Shown one piece after another: positions 8,726 to 17,021 of a stretch of DNA of 64,000 nucleotides (position 1 is the stretch's first letter; every line of letters begins with the position of its first letter). A program made the translations under genes and the position numbers. The DNA comes from Coprococcus comes ATCC 27758 (lineage in GTDB: Bacteria > Bacillota > Clostridia > Lachnospirales > Lachnospiraceae), in NCBI RefSeq assembly GCF_025149785.1, contig NZ_CP102277.1, positions 1,922,001 to 1,986,000 of the forward strand, read 5' to 3'. The notes beneath the pieces were generated by a model. That model saw only the letters and a program-made list of their open reading frames with translations, was not told the DNA's origin and ran no database searches.

Positions 8726-9696
8726 TATTTTTCTCCTCCTTTACCGAAAGGCTTTGGAAGAGTAACTCTCTCGATCAGCGGTACAAGAAGGTTACTGAAG
8801 ATGATCGCATAAGATACACCTTCTGCTGAACCACCGAACAGACGGAACAGACCAGTCAGACATCCAAGAAGGATACCATATACGATCTGCCCTTTTTTGG
8901 TGATCGGGGAAGTTACATAATCGGTTGCCATAAACCATGCTCCAAGCATCAGACCACCACCACAGAGTTCTGCTGTCATGTACTGAACGTTGAAGAATCC
9001 AATTCCATCTACAAATCCACCGAAGATTCCGATGAAAAGTGCAAATGTCACAATATATGTACCCGGGATACGAAGATCAATGATTCCTTTGAGGATCAGG
9101 ATGATTGCTCCGATCACGATTGCGATAACGGATGTCTCACCGATGGTTCCGGCAATATTTCCGATCAGCATGTCCATGCTGTTCACACCGTCAAGTGCTG
9201 CATTTCCTGCTTCGATATTAGCACGGATCGTTGCCAGTGGTGTTGCACCGGATACGCCGTCATATACGAAGCTTGTCATTCTTCCTGTGAAGGAAATAAG
9301 AAGGAAACATCTTGCTCCAAGTGCAGGGTTCATGAAGTTCTGTCCCAATCCGCCAAAGAGCTGCTTTACAACCAGGATCGCGAATACACTTCCGATGATT
9401 CCCATCCAGATTGGGGCTGTCGGCGGAAGGTTGAGTGCAAGCAGAAGTCCTGTAACTGCGGCACTGAAATCCTTGATCGTAATCTTTTTATGCATCAGTT
9501 TTTCGTAAATGTACTCCGTAAGAACTGCTGCTGCTGTTGTCACAATAACAAGCAGCCATGCATGTGTGTCACGGAAGTTGTAAATTCCAAAGAAAGTTGC
9601 CGGTAACAGAGCGATGATAACCCACAGCATGATATTGCCGGTTGTCTCTTTAGAACGGATATGTGGTGAAGATGATACTTTTAACTGTTCACTCAC
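8725..9696 (-). CDS. rnfD: Rnf complex subunit D, membrane FMN subunit
   Basis: A 323-residue polytopic subunit, homologous to NqrB, thought to take part in Na+ or H+ translocation. The covalent FMN motif is seen as DGVSGATPLATIR. FMNPALGARCFLLISF and the GGLMLGAWFMATDYVTSP segment are strongly conserved in the family. Translation starts at GTG (9696), 7 nt after GAGGTG. Confidence 0.95.
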   Translation of the reverse strand: MSEQLKVSSSPHIRSKETTGNIMLWVIIALLPATFFGIYNFRDTHAWLLVIVTTAAAVLTEYIYEKLMHKKITIKDFSAAVTGLLLALNLPPTAPIWMGIIGSVFAILVVKQLFGGLGQNFMNPALGARCFLLISFTGRMTSFVYDGVSGATPLATIRANIEAGNAALDGVNSMDMLIGNIAGTIGETSVIAIVIGAIILILKGIIDLRIPGTYIVTFALFIGIFGGFVDGIGFFNVQYMTAELCGGGLMLGAWFMATDYVTSPITKKGQIVYGILLGCLTGLFRLFGGSAEGVSYAIIFSNLLVPLIERVTLPKPFGKGGEK

Positions 9697-9721
9697 TTTT
9701 GTTCACCTCTTCCTCTCTATT

Positions 9722-11041
9722 CTATTTTTTCTTTTTGTTGGCAAGTGCGGTTTTTCTCATCGATCCGATTGCCTGCTTCAGTTGTCTCTTAGCCGGACAT
9801 ACATAACTGCAGGATCCACATTCTACACATTCAAGCCCATTGAATTTGAGGAACGCTTCTTCGTCATGGCGTTCTGCAAAATCAGCCAGTCTTGACGGAA
9901 TAATGCGGCTTGGACAGGCGTCAACGCACCGTCCACAGTTGATACATGCTGTCGGTTCACAGGCTGATACTTCATCTTTTGACATGCAAAGAATAGATGA
10001 AGATGTCTTGGTGATCGGTGTATCTGTCGTATACATCGCAAATCCCATCATCGGTCCACCTGAAATAACTTTTTCACAGCCTTCTTTGAGTCCGCCGGCG
10101 GCTTCGATCAGTTCGTTCTGGTTGGTTCCGAAGAGTACTTTGTAGTTACCAGGATTTACAACTCCATCCCCTGTTACAGTAACGACACGTTCCATAGAAG
10201 GAATGCCTTTTACTACTGCATTGTAAATGCTGATGATGGTCTCTACGTTGTCTACTACACATCCAGCATCTGCCGGAAGCATGGTAGAATTGATCGCACG
10301 TCCTGTATTTGCAAAAATCAGCTGACGTTCTGCGCCCTGTGGGTACTTTGTCATCATCTCTCTGACTTCCATACGAGGCTCGTCCTTGGTTAGCTCTTTT
10401 AATTTTGCGATACAGTCCGGTTTGTTATCTTCGATTGCAAATAAACCTTTCGCATTGTCAAAAAGCTTCAGGATCACACGCATACCTTCTACCAGAAGTT
10501 CCGGATTCTCCAGCATTCTTCTGTAATCGGCAGTAATATACGGCTCACATTCCGCACAGTTTGCAATGATATAATCAATCTTGTCTGGCTCTTTTGGTGA
10601 AAGCTTCACTCTGGTAGGGAAACCTGCTCCACCCATACCTACTACGCCAGCCTCTCCAATGATATTCAGAATCTCTTCTTTTGTCAGTTCAGAAAGAGGT
10701 TTTGGCTGTGGATATTCTACTTCTTCGTACTGACCGTCATTTGCAATGATGATACTGTTCACTTTAGAACCTGTCGGATTCACACGTGGTTCAATCGCTT
10801 TTACAGTACCTGATACGGATGCATAGATCGGTGCAGACACGAAGCCCCCCGCTTCGGCAATTTTCTGCCCTTTAAGCACATGGTCACCTTTTGCTACTAC
10901 TGGCTTAGCCGGTGCTCCGATATGCTGGGATAACGGGTATACAAGATCACCCTGTGGCAGAAGTTCTACGATTGCCTTGTCTTTCGCAAGACTTTTTCCG
11001 TCGTTCGGATGAACTCCGCCTTTAAATGTCAAAAGTCCCAT
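9722..11041 (-). CDS. rnfC: Rnf complex subunit C, NADH-binding Fe-S subunit
   Basis: Peripheral subunit that transfers electrons to NAD+. The N-terminal barrel (FKGGVHPNDGKSLA) is followed by the flavin/NADH domain with GEAGVVGMGGAGFPT and NCAECEPY. Two C-terminal 4Fe-4S clusters are visible in CINCGRCVDACP and CVECGSCSYVCP. At 439 residues it is the standard clostridial length, without the long alanine-rich tail of proteobacterial RnfC. It is the first gene of the operon, preceded by AGGAAGGAAGG. Confidence 0.95.
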   Translation of the reverse strand: MGLLTFKGGVHPNDGKSLAKDKAIVELLPQGDLVYPLSQHIGAPAKPVVAKGDHVLKGQKIAEAGGFVSAPIYASVSGTVKAIEPRVNPTGSKVNSIIIANDGQYEEVEYPQPKPLSELTKEEILNIIGEAGVVGMGGAGFPTRVKLSPKEPDKIDYIIANCAECEPYITADYRRMLENPELLVEGMRVILKLFDNAKGLFAIEDNKPDCIAKLKELTKDEPRMEVREMMTKYPQGAERQLIFANTGRAINSTMLPADAGCVVDNVETIISIYNAVVKGIPSMERVVTVTGDGVVNPGNYKVLFGTNQNELIEAAGGLKEGCEKVISGGPMMGFAMYTTDTPITKTSSSILCMSKDEVSACEPTACINCGRCVDACPSRIIPSRLADFAERHDEEAFLKFNGLECVECGSCSYVCPAKRQLKQAIGSMRKTALANKKKK

Positions 11042-11069
11042 TTTGATATCCTTCCTTCCTGTTTTCTCT

Positions 11070-11099
11070 CTTATAAATATACTAAAATAAATCCTACAA
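11070..11099 (-). promoter_or_regulatory. Candidate rnf promoter
   Basis: On the minus strand, TTGTAG and TATAAG are separated by 18 bp, about 30 bp ahead of the rnfC ribosome site. The match is modest, but it is the best sigma-A-like pair between the upstream terminators and rnfC. Confidence 0.3.
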
Positions 11100-11174
11100 T
11101 TCCAGTAACTTTCGTCATTTTATTGTATATTTTCCAGTACATCTTGTTGTTTTTTTAACACAATAGTCTCCTTA

Positions 11175-11210
11175 CACAAAAAAGAGAGGCTACTACGACC
11201 TCTCTTTGTG
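11175..11210 (-). terminator. Second terminator hairpin upstream of rnfC
   Basis: AAAGAGAGG pairs with CCTCTCTTT and extends through CACAAA. On the minus strand it ends in T6. Together with the hairpin at 11323-11348 it insulates rnf from the rpsA-like gene. It could also act as a leader attenuator if rnf transcription starts upstream. The remainder of the 325-bp gap shows nothing else. Confidence 0.75.
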
Positions 11211-11322
11211 AATCTTCTGACTATTCGGTAAAATTTTTCATCTTACTTATCGAGATCACTTATGGATCCGAAAACTTTTTTCAGCTGTAGTTAGTTATGT
11301 CTACCAGTTTTTTCAAACAAAA

Positions 11323-11348
11323 GATAGAGACTTCAATCAGTCTCTATC
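11323..11348 (-). terminator. Terminator after the S1-like gene
   Basis: A 9-bp stem GATAGAGAC / GTCTCTATC followed on the minus strand by TTTTGTTTG, 19 bp after the stop codon of the S1-domain gene. Confidence 0.8.
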
Positions 11349-11366
11349 CTTGTATATCTTATTTAA

Positions 11367-12446
11367 TTATTCTTCAGTTTCTTCCTGAGCTTCTGCATTT
11401 TCAAGTGCTTTCATGCTAAGGCTGATCTTCTTGTCAGCTTCGTTAAGATCTACGATCTTAGCTGTAATCTCCTGACCTACAGAAAGTACGTCTGAAGGTT
11501 TTTCAACATGTGCTCTTGAGATCTGTGATACATGAAGGAGTGCATCTACTCCAGGAGCAAGTTCTACGAATGCACCAAAGTCTGTCATTCTTGCAACTTT
11601 TCCTGTTACAACTGTACCTACAGCGTACTTCTCAGCTGCGTTAGCCCATGGATTTGTCTCCGGGAATTTTAAGCTGAGTGCAACTTTTGTATCATGGATA
11701 TCTTTAACAAGAACTTTAAGAGTTTCACCAACTGTGAATACTTTCTTCGGATTGTCAACTCTTCCCCATGACATCTCAGAGATATGAAGAAGTCCGTCTA
11801 CTCCGCCGAGATCGATAAATGCGCCGAAATCTGTTACGTTCTTAACTGTTCCTTCGATCACATCACCGACTTTAAGTTTAGCGAAGAGTTCTTTCTGCTT
11901 TTCTGCTCTTTCGGCAACAAGAAGCTGTCTTCTGTCACCGATGATACGGTTTCTTCTTGGATTGAATTCGCTGATAACAAATTCGATTTCCTGATCTTTG
12001 TACTTAGAAAGGTCTTTTTCGTAAGTATCTGATACAAGACTCGCCGGGATGAATACTCTTGCTTCATCTACAACAACGCTTAATCCACCGCCAAGAATCT
12101 GAGTAACCGGTGCTTTCAGGACTTCTTTGTTCTCGAATGCTTCTTTTAATCTTTCGTTACCTTTTTCTGCAACAAGTCTCTTGTATGTAAGAAGAACCTG
12201 TCCTTCTCCATCATTGACTTTCAGCACTTTAACAGTCATCGGATCACCAACAGAAACAACAGTTGTAAGATCTACACTGTTATCATTGGTATATTCACTT
12301 CTGGTGATGATACCGTCTGCTTTGTATCCTATATTTAAGATGATTTCATCTGGCTTAACATCAATTACAGTACCATCTACGACCTCTCCATTATGAATTG
12401 TTTTAAATGACTCGTCTAACATTTGTTCAAAAGTTAATTCTGACAT
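11367..12446 (-). CDS. rpsA: 30S ribosomal protein S1-like, S1-domain protein
   Basis: A 359-residue RNA-binding protein with four consecutive S1 OB-folds, seen as GEVVDGTVIDVK, APVTQILGGGLSV, GDVIEGTVKNVTDFGAFID and GTVVTGKVARMTDFGAFV. It binds mRNA and the ribosome. It is shorter than the six-domain enterobacterial S1 and of the Firmicutes type. ATG at 12446 follows GGAGGTTC and overlaps the ispH stop by 20 bp. In many clostridia the same two proteins are fused. Confidence 0.9.
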   Translation of the reverse strand: MSELTFEQMLDESFKTIHNGEVVDGTVIDVKPDEIILNIGYKADGIITRSEYTNDNSVDLTTVVSVGDPMTVKVLKVNDGEGQVLLTYKRLVAEKGNERLKEAFENKEVLKAPVTQILGGGLSVVVDEARVFIPASLVSDTYEKDLSKYKDQEIEFVISEFNPRRNRIIGDRRQLLVAERAEKQKELFAKLKVGDVIEGTVKNVTDFGAFIDLGGVDGLLHISEMSWGRVDNPKKVFTVGETLKVLVKDIHDTKVALSLKFPETNPWANAAEKYAVGTVVTGKVARMTDFGAFVELAPGVDALLHVSQISRAHVEKPSDVLSVGQEITAKIVDLNEADKKISLSMKALENAEAQEETEE

Positions 12447-13281
12447 TATTTTGAACCTCCTCAATTATATTGTTGGGCGTGGATGCCCCTGCTGTAATAC
12501 CTACTGTTTCCACGGACCTTAATTGATTCATATCAAAATCGTCAAGTGTCTGTATATAGTACGTATTGTGACATTCCCTGCTGCATATTTCATACAGTTT
12601 CTGGGTATTGGAACTATGTTTGTCTCCGATTACAATCATAGCATCCACCTCTTTTGCAATGCTCCTTGCTTCTGTCTGACGCTCTCTGGTTGCATTACAA
12701 ATCGTATTTAAAACACTTATATCATAACCCTTTTCTGAAATAATTTCAACTAAATCTTTGAATTTATTGTAATTAAATGTCGTCTGCGACACAATACAAA
12801 TTCTTTCGGATGTAGTATTTTCAAATTTTTCTGCTTCTTCTGCATTTTTTATAACGGTTACATTTTCTCCTGCCCAGCCCCGGATTCCTTCAACCTCAGG
12901 GTGATCCGGATTACCAATGATAATGATCCGGCTGCCTTTTTTACTTTCTTCGGCAACAATCTTATGGATTCTTTTCACAAACGGACAGGTTGCATCTACA
13001 TATTCGATGCCTTTTTCATCCATTAGGTCACAGATTCTCTTTGGAACACCATGAGAGCGGATAATCACCAGTCCTTCTTCCAGACCTTTCAGTTCTTCCT
13101 CACTGTGCAGGACTTTTACGCCATGTGCTTCCATGTCCTTTACAACCTCTTCATTATGGATGATCGGACCATAAGTATAGATCTGTTTTCCCATCTGTTT
13201 TTCAACCTGCTCATATACTGTATCGACAGCGCGTTTTACACCAAAGCAGAATCCGGCACTTTTTGCGCGTATTACTTCCAT
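12427..13281 (-). CDS. ispH: 4-hydroxy-3-methylbut-2-enyl diphosphate reductase
   Basis: Last enzyme of the MEP isoprenoid pathway, reducing HMBPP to IPP and DMAPP with a 4Fe-4S cluster. The three cluster cysteines are seen in AGFCFGV, DATCPFV and NTICNATRERQ. The substrate histidine motifs GPIIHNEEVV and NPDHPEV and the C-terminal ITAGASTPNN are present. The 284-residue length is normal. ATG follows CAGGAGGAAAC. The gene is complete and is not fused to the S1 gene, which starts in another frame. Confidence 0.95.
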   Translation of the reverse strand: MEVIRAKSAGFCFGVKRAVDTVYEQVEKQMGKQIYTYGPIIHNEEVVKDMEAHGVKVLHSEEELKGLEEGLVIIRSHGVPKRICDLMDEKGIEYVDATCPFVKRIHKIVAEESKKGSRIIIIGNPDHPEVEGIRGWAGENVTVIKNAEEAEKFENTTSERICIVSQTTFNYNKFKDLVEIISEKGYDISVLNTICNATRERQTEARSIAKEVDAMIVIGDKHSSNTQKLYEICSRECHNTYYIQTLDDFDMNQLRSVETVGITAGASTPNNIIEEVQNNVRINF

Positions 13282-13327
13282 TTTTAGTTTCCTCCTGTTG
13301 TTTTATTTTTCTGATAAGTGATTCTTT

Positions 13328-13594
13328 TTACATACCTAGAAATTTGAAACATGCATAGCGCAGATTCATCCGCATCTTCAGATTACATTTTTCGCCCGGA
13401 ACAGTAAGTTTTTTCATGAACCGGTTCAGTGTACGTTTCTCATATTCTTCCAGTTCTTCCTCTCCATAAATCGTTTTTTCAAGGAGCTCGCACACCCGGC
13501 AGTACTCACCTTTCCGGAATGTTCCTATCTGTTCAGCAATCTTTCTGTCTGTTCTTTGATTAAATATTTTACGGGGACTTCTTTTGTTAACCAT
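13328..13594 (-). CDS. Hypothetical protein overlapping the kptA end
   Basis: Up to 88 codons, basic and glutamate-rich, ending NLRYACFKFLGM. I do not recognise the family. The first 24 codons overlap the kptA 3' end in another frame, and no good ribosome site precedes the ATG, so a shorter protein starting downstream is possible. It lies between kptA and ispH in the same orientation. Confidence 0.35.
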   Translation of the reverse strand: MVNKRSPRKIFNQRTDRKIAEQIGTFRKGEYCRVCELLEKTIYGEEELEEYEKRTLNRFMKKLTVPGEKCNLKMRMNLRYACFKFLGM

Positions 13595-14112
13595 GCTCCA
13601 TTTTTTGATAAGAAAAATGAATATCCATCGTCATACATATCTTTTGTTTTTACGATATAAAGCACTGGTTTTCCGTGACGTGATCCGACTTTCGTAGCTG
13701 TAGCTGCGTCTGATGATAAATGCACATATAACCTACCCTTTGGAATCAATCCTTGTTGATCAATGGATGCAACATATTTTTCTCCAGTTCCATGCCAGAG
13801 CGTTTCAGGCGGTATTGCTGCTGGTAATTCTACATCAACAGGAATCGAATGTCCCTGATTTGCCCGAATCTTTGTTTTATCTTCATTAAAAGTAAATCTT
13901 TGTTTGTTATCTGTCCGTACAATTTCTTCCAGTATTTCTCTGTTAAATTCACAGGTTTTTGAAATTCCGGCAATCAGCTCGTCTACATTTGCCCAGCCAT
14001 GTTCATCCAACTGGATTCCAATTGTTTCTGGTTTGTGACGTAAAATTAAACTTACAAATTTGCTTGTGCTTGTTAAACTCATTTTCATTCTCTTTTCTTT
14101 TGGAAAATTCAT
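13525..14112 (-). CDS. kptA: RNA 2'-phosphotransferase (Tpt1/KptA)
   Basis: Removes an internal RNA 2'-phosphate by transfer to NAD+, giving ADP-ribose 1'',2''-cyclic phosphate. The N-terminal winged helix has SKFVSLILRHKPETIG and LDEHGWANVDEL. The C-terminal ART-like domain has LWHGTGEKYV and GRLYVHLSSD, carrying the conserved Arg-His-Arg catalytic set. Starts at 14112, 14088 or 14082 are all possible since none has a strong ribosome site. Bacteria have no known tRNA splicing substrate for this enzyme. It sits beside a mobile-element scar. Confidence 0.9.
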   Translation of the reverse strand: MNFPKEKRMKMSLTSTSKFVSLILRHKPETIGIQLDEHGWANVDELIAGISKTCEFNREILEEIVRTDNKQRFTFNEDKTKIRANQGHSIPVDVELPAAIPPETLWHGTGEKYVASIDQQGLIPKGRLYVHLSSDAATATKVGSRHGKPVLYIVKTKDMYDDGYSFFLSKNGAWLTKEVPVKYLIKEQTERLLNR

Positions 14113-14237
14113 ATCTTTATATTACCATAATCAAATATACTGCACAATAAATGACCCAACTTATCTATACCAATTTTTGTATAAATAAATCAGATCATTT
14201 TCTTATCACTCTTAATCAACGTAAGCCGTGTAATTCG

Positions 14238-14624
14238 TTAACTTAAACTTGATAATGAACGCATAACTAAATCAATATCTTTATTTTCCAATTCCTGAAT
14301 AATATGTAAATATGTTTTCTGTGTTGTTGTCATACTCGAATGTCCCAATCTTCTTGCTACACTAGCAATGGATACACCTGTAAACAGCAGCAAAGACGCA
14401 TGCGTATGCCGCAATCCACGAATTGATATTACTGGTATATTGCATTCTTTACAGTGTCTTGCAAGTATATTGTTTACTGTTGAGTTGTATACTGCCCCAT
14501 CAACAAAAATTGGCTTATCCTCTGGCAAATGCTTAATTAGTTCAGAAAATCTCATTCCTGTTTTTGCAATCAACAAAATAAAATAGTCCCAATTCATCTT
14601 ATCTTTCAGCTCTAGTGATGCCAA
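14238..14624 (-). pseudogene. Truncated and internally deleted tyrosine integrase
   Basis: The C-terminal catalytic part of a phage/ICE-type tyrosine recombinase. TGMRFSEL (Arg I), GLRHTHASLL (HxxR), RRLGHSS and QKTYLHI (Tyr nucleophile) are visible. The N-terminal core-binding domain is absent. Between Arg I and HLPEDKPIFV the usual spacer of roughly 45 residues is missing, as if deleted between two short FSE repeats. It overlaps the start of the oppositely oriented zinc-ribbon fragment by 10 bp. It is unlikely to be active. Confidence 0.8.
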
Positions 14625-14974
14625 TAAATTGTTGTCCTACTTGTCACGGTAATTATCCTGCTCGAATCATCGATGTTATAAATGGTAAAGCAGATTGTCC
14701 TTATTGTTCCGGTCGTAAAGCACTTCCTGGAAAAACATCCTTTGCCGCGCTTCATCCTGATTTAATGGAAGATTGGGATTTTATTGCAAACTATTGCCTT
14801 GTAAATCCCGATGAAATATTAGATACATATTCACAAAAGGTTTGGTGGAATTGTAAAAGAAGTTCTGAACACAAATATCCGTTAAGTCCAGCTGATAAAG
14901 TTTTCTATCAGAAGAGACATCGTGAATCCTGCCCTTATTGTAAAGGACGCCGTAGAAAAAAGAAATTTTTCTAA
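14615..14974 (+). pseudogene. 5'-truncated treble-clef zinc-finger protein
   Basis: About 118 residues with CPTCHG...CPYCSGRK, then HPDLMEDWDF and KVWWNCKRSS..HKYPLS, ending CPYCKGRRRKKK. This is the repeated treble-clef domain (PF14311-like) common in integrative elements and plasmids. The frame begins in the middle of the first finger at the junction with the integrase fragment, so the 5' part is lost. The C-terminus looks natural. Confidence 0.65.
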
Positions 14975-14998
14975 AATTAACAAAATAGTTTCATCAAA

Positions 14999-15041
14999 AA
15001 AGGAATTTTCAAATGGTTGATTACCAAATGAAAATTCCTTT
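14999..15041. terminator. Terminator between the zinc-finger remnant and NlpC gene
   Basis: A 12-bp stem AAAGGAATTTTC / GAAAATTCCTTT with inner TGGT/ACCA pairing. T-rich sequence on both sides makes it usable in either direction. Confidence 0.8.
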
Positions 15042-15118
15042 ATTTTGTACGTTTTTGAGCTTTTTCAGTAAAAAAATTTTTTTACTTGCATCTTTTACTT
15101 TCTATTTAGATCTTATTC

Positions 15119-16306
15119 TTACCAGTATCTTCTATACCAGTGGTATGCATAATCAACACTTGTATAACATACGACCTCACCCGGCTGCGGTGCATGAATC
15201 ATCTGTCCGCCTCCTGCGTAGATTCCCACATGTCCTCCGTAACATACAACATCACCCGGCTGCGGGTCTGACACTGCCTGTCCGCCACTTCCCTGACTGT
15301 ATGAGTTACGTGTAATTGGAATACCACATGCCTGATGTGCCAGGTATACAAGACCTGAACAATCAACACCACTTCCCGAAGTACCGCCCCATACATAAGG
15401 AACTCCAAGGTATGCTGCTGCTGCACTTAAAATAGCGCTTCCGTTGCCATATGTACTTCCACCGTTATCACTACTGCTGTTATTATTACTTGTATCCGGA
15501 GTCACTGTCGGGGTACTTGGCGTACTTGGTGTACTTGGCGTACTTGGTGCACTCGGTGTAACGGTTGTGTTGTTATTACCATTGTTATTTGTTGTATTAC
15601 CTACAGTCTGTGAACCACTGTTGCTTGTCGATGCAACGGTCGAATTTGACTTTGTTGACTCAGCTGCTTTTGCTGCCTTTGCAGCTTCTTCTGCCTGCCT
15701 CTTTGCTTCAGCTGCTGCTACAGCTGCCTGAAGCTGTTGATCCAGATCTGCGACTTCTTCTTTCTTAGATTCCAGCGTATTACTCAGCGTCGTCTGCTCT
15801 GCCTCATAATCAGACTGCATAGACTCCAGATTCGCCTGATCTTCTTCAAGCTGTGCTTTCAGATCTGCAATCTGCTGCTTGGTATCAATATATTCCTGAA
15901 GCTGCTTTCTATCATAACTATGTACGTTCTGAACATACTCTGCTTTGTTAAGCAAGTCTGAGAAATTCTCAGCACTGATCAGAGTCTCAATCGCAGTCGA
16001 GTTGCCTTCTTCATACATATACTTGATACGCTTCTTCATATCTTCGTACTGCTGATGTTCTTTTTCTTTAGCAACAGTAAGATCATCCTGTGCCTGTGTG
16101 ATCTGCTGACCTGTTGACACCAGATCATCTTCCAGCTTACTCATTTTTTCAATTAGTGTCTGCAATTCTGACTGAAGAGAATTCACTTCACTCTGTGCTG
16201 CATTTTTACTATTCTGCAGATTGCTGACATCATCTGCAAATACTGGCGTAACTACCATTGAACTTGCAAGAACAGATGCCAAAAATGCTTGTTTAAATTT
16301 TCTCAT
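15119..16306 (-). CDS. Secreted NlpC/P60 peptidoglycan hydrolase with coiled coil
   Basis: A 395-residue exported cell-wall peptidase. A signal peptide ends near VVTPVFADD. Residues about 30-215 form a long PcsB/CwlO-like coiled coil. A Ser/Thr/Asn/Pro linker with repeated PST units follows. The C-terminal NlpC/P60 domain has the catalytic cysteine in GVDCSGLVYLA and the histidines in GGHVGIYAGG and MIHAP. It probably cleaves stem peptides during division or growth. ATG at 16306 follows AGGATGGG; a GTG two codons upstream is too close to it. Confidence 0.92.
   Translation of the reverse strand: MRKFKQAFLASVLASSMVVTPVFADDVSNLQNSKNAAQSEVNSLQSELQTLIEKMSKLEDDLVSTGQQITQAQDDLTVAKEKEHQQYEDMKKRIKYMYEEGNSTAIETLISAENFSDLLNKAEYVQNVHSYDRKQLQEYIDTKQQIADLKAQLEEDQANLESMQSDYEAEQTTLSNTLESKKEEVADLDQQLQAAVAAAEAKRQAEEAAKAAKAAESTKSNSTVASTSNSGSQTVGNTTNNNGNNNTTVTPSAPSTPSTPSTPSTPTVTPDTSNNNSSSDNGGSTYGNGSAILSAAAAYLGVPYVWGGTSGSGVDCSGLVYLAHQACGIPITRNSYSQGSGGQAVSDPQPGDVVCYGGHVGIYAGGGQMIHAPQPGEVVCYTSVDYAYHWYRRYW
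15513..15557 (-). repeat. 9-bp tandem repeat encoding a Pro-Ser-Thr linker
   Basis: Five near-identical 9-bp units (GTACTTGGC/T on the plus strand) encode the PST repeats of the NlpC/P60 linker. Copy number may vary between strains. Confidence 0.8.
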
Positions 16307-16356
16307 AATCACCCATCCTATATTTTTTACTAATTATTTTCCTAACCCTGTGGTCG

Positions 16357-16385
16357 ATTATATACCATTTTTCTATTTTTTGCAA
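16357..16385 (-). promoter_or_regulatory. Promoter of the NlpC/P60 gene
   Basis: On the minus strand TTGCAA and a perfect TATAAT are separated by 17 bp, about 50 bp ahead of the start codon. Confidence 0.65.
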
Positions 16386-16548
16386 TACAATTTAACATTT
16401 TTGTAATATTCTACTAGGGTATCATAATATACTGATATTTTCGTTATCACTCCTAATAACCATTCCTTGCGTAATCCTTATTATTTATGCTAAACTGACT
16501 TCATAATCAATAAATCTAGAATACTAAATAAGAAAGAAGGATTCCACT

Positions 16549-16917
16549 ATGAATTTCAAATTCAACCATAACAACTTAAATGTACGTGACCTTGAAAAAT
16601 CAATTCAATTCTACAAAGATGCACTCGGACTCACCGTAGTCCGCGAAAAAGATGCTGCTGACGGAAGTTTTAAGCTCGTCTACCTCAGTGATGGAAGCTC
16701 CGTTCATCAGCTCGAGCTCACCTGGCTTCGCGACATGGACCGCCCATACGACCTCGGCGACAACGAAATCCACCTCGCCTTCACCGTAGACGACATGGAT
16801 GCCGCCCTCGCACACCATAAAGAAATGAACTGCGTCTGTTTCGAAAATGAGTCCATGGGCATCTACTTCATCGAAGACCCAGACGGTTACTGGTTAGAAA
16901 TTGTACCTGAAAAATAA
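16549..16917 (+). CDS. VOC/glyoxalase I family protein
   Basis: A 122-residue vicinal-oxygen-chelate protein with two beta-alpha-beta-beta-beta repeats. Candidate metal ligands are the histidine in NHNNLNVRD, the glutamate in HQLELTW, the histidine in NEIHLAF and the glutamate in YWLEIVP. This is the full glyoxalase I set, so a lactoylglutathione-lyase-like activity is possible, though Firmicutes usually lack glutathione. AAGAAGGATTC precedes the ATG. It stands alone and converges on gltD across a long palindrome. Confidence 0.8.
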   Translation: MNFKFNHNNLNVRDLEKSIQFYKDALGLTVVREKDAADGSFKLVYLSDGSSVHQLELTWLRDMDRPYDLGDNEIHLAFTVDDMDAALAHHKEMNCVCFENESMGIYFIEDPDGYWLEIVPEK

Positions 16918-16938
16918 ATCTATTGCACATTTTCATTA

Positions 16939-17000
16939 AAGGCGTAGCCCGCCGCAAGGTGCAGGAACCACTTCCTACACCTTGCGGCGGGCTACGCCTT
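16939..17000. repeat. Long perfect palindrome between convergent genes
   Basis: Arms of 23 bp at 16939-16961 and 16978-17000 pair perfectly (core GGCGTAGCCCGCCGCAAGG), and after one mismatch continue with AGGAA/TTCCT. No strong T-run follows on either strand. It may act as a bidirectional terminator for the glyoxalase-like gene and gltD, or it may be a dispersed palindromic repeat. Confidence 0.85.
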
Positions 17001-17021
17001 CATAAAATCAAACGCCACTAA

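Noticed and set aside
12427-12446. Frameshift in an IspH-S1 fusion gene
   Set aside because: Both proteins have complete ends, and the S1 gene has its own GGAGG and ATG, so a normal overlap is the simpler reading.
15513-15557. Short tandem repeats as a CRISPR array
   Set aside because: Units are 9 bp with no spacers and encode a Pro-Ser-Thr linker in the NlpC/P60 protein. No cas genes are in the window.
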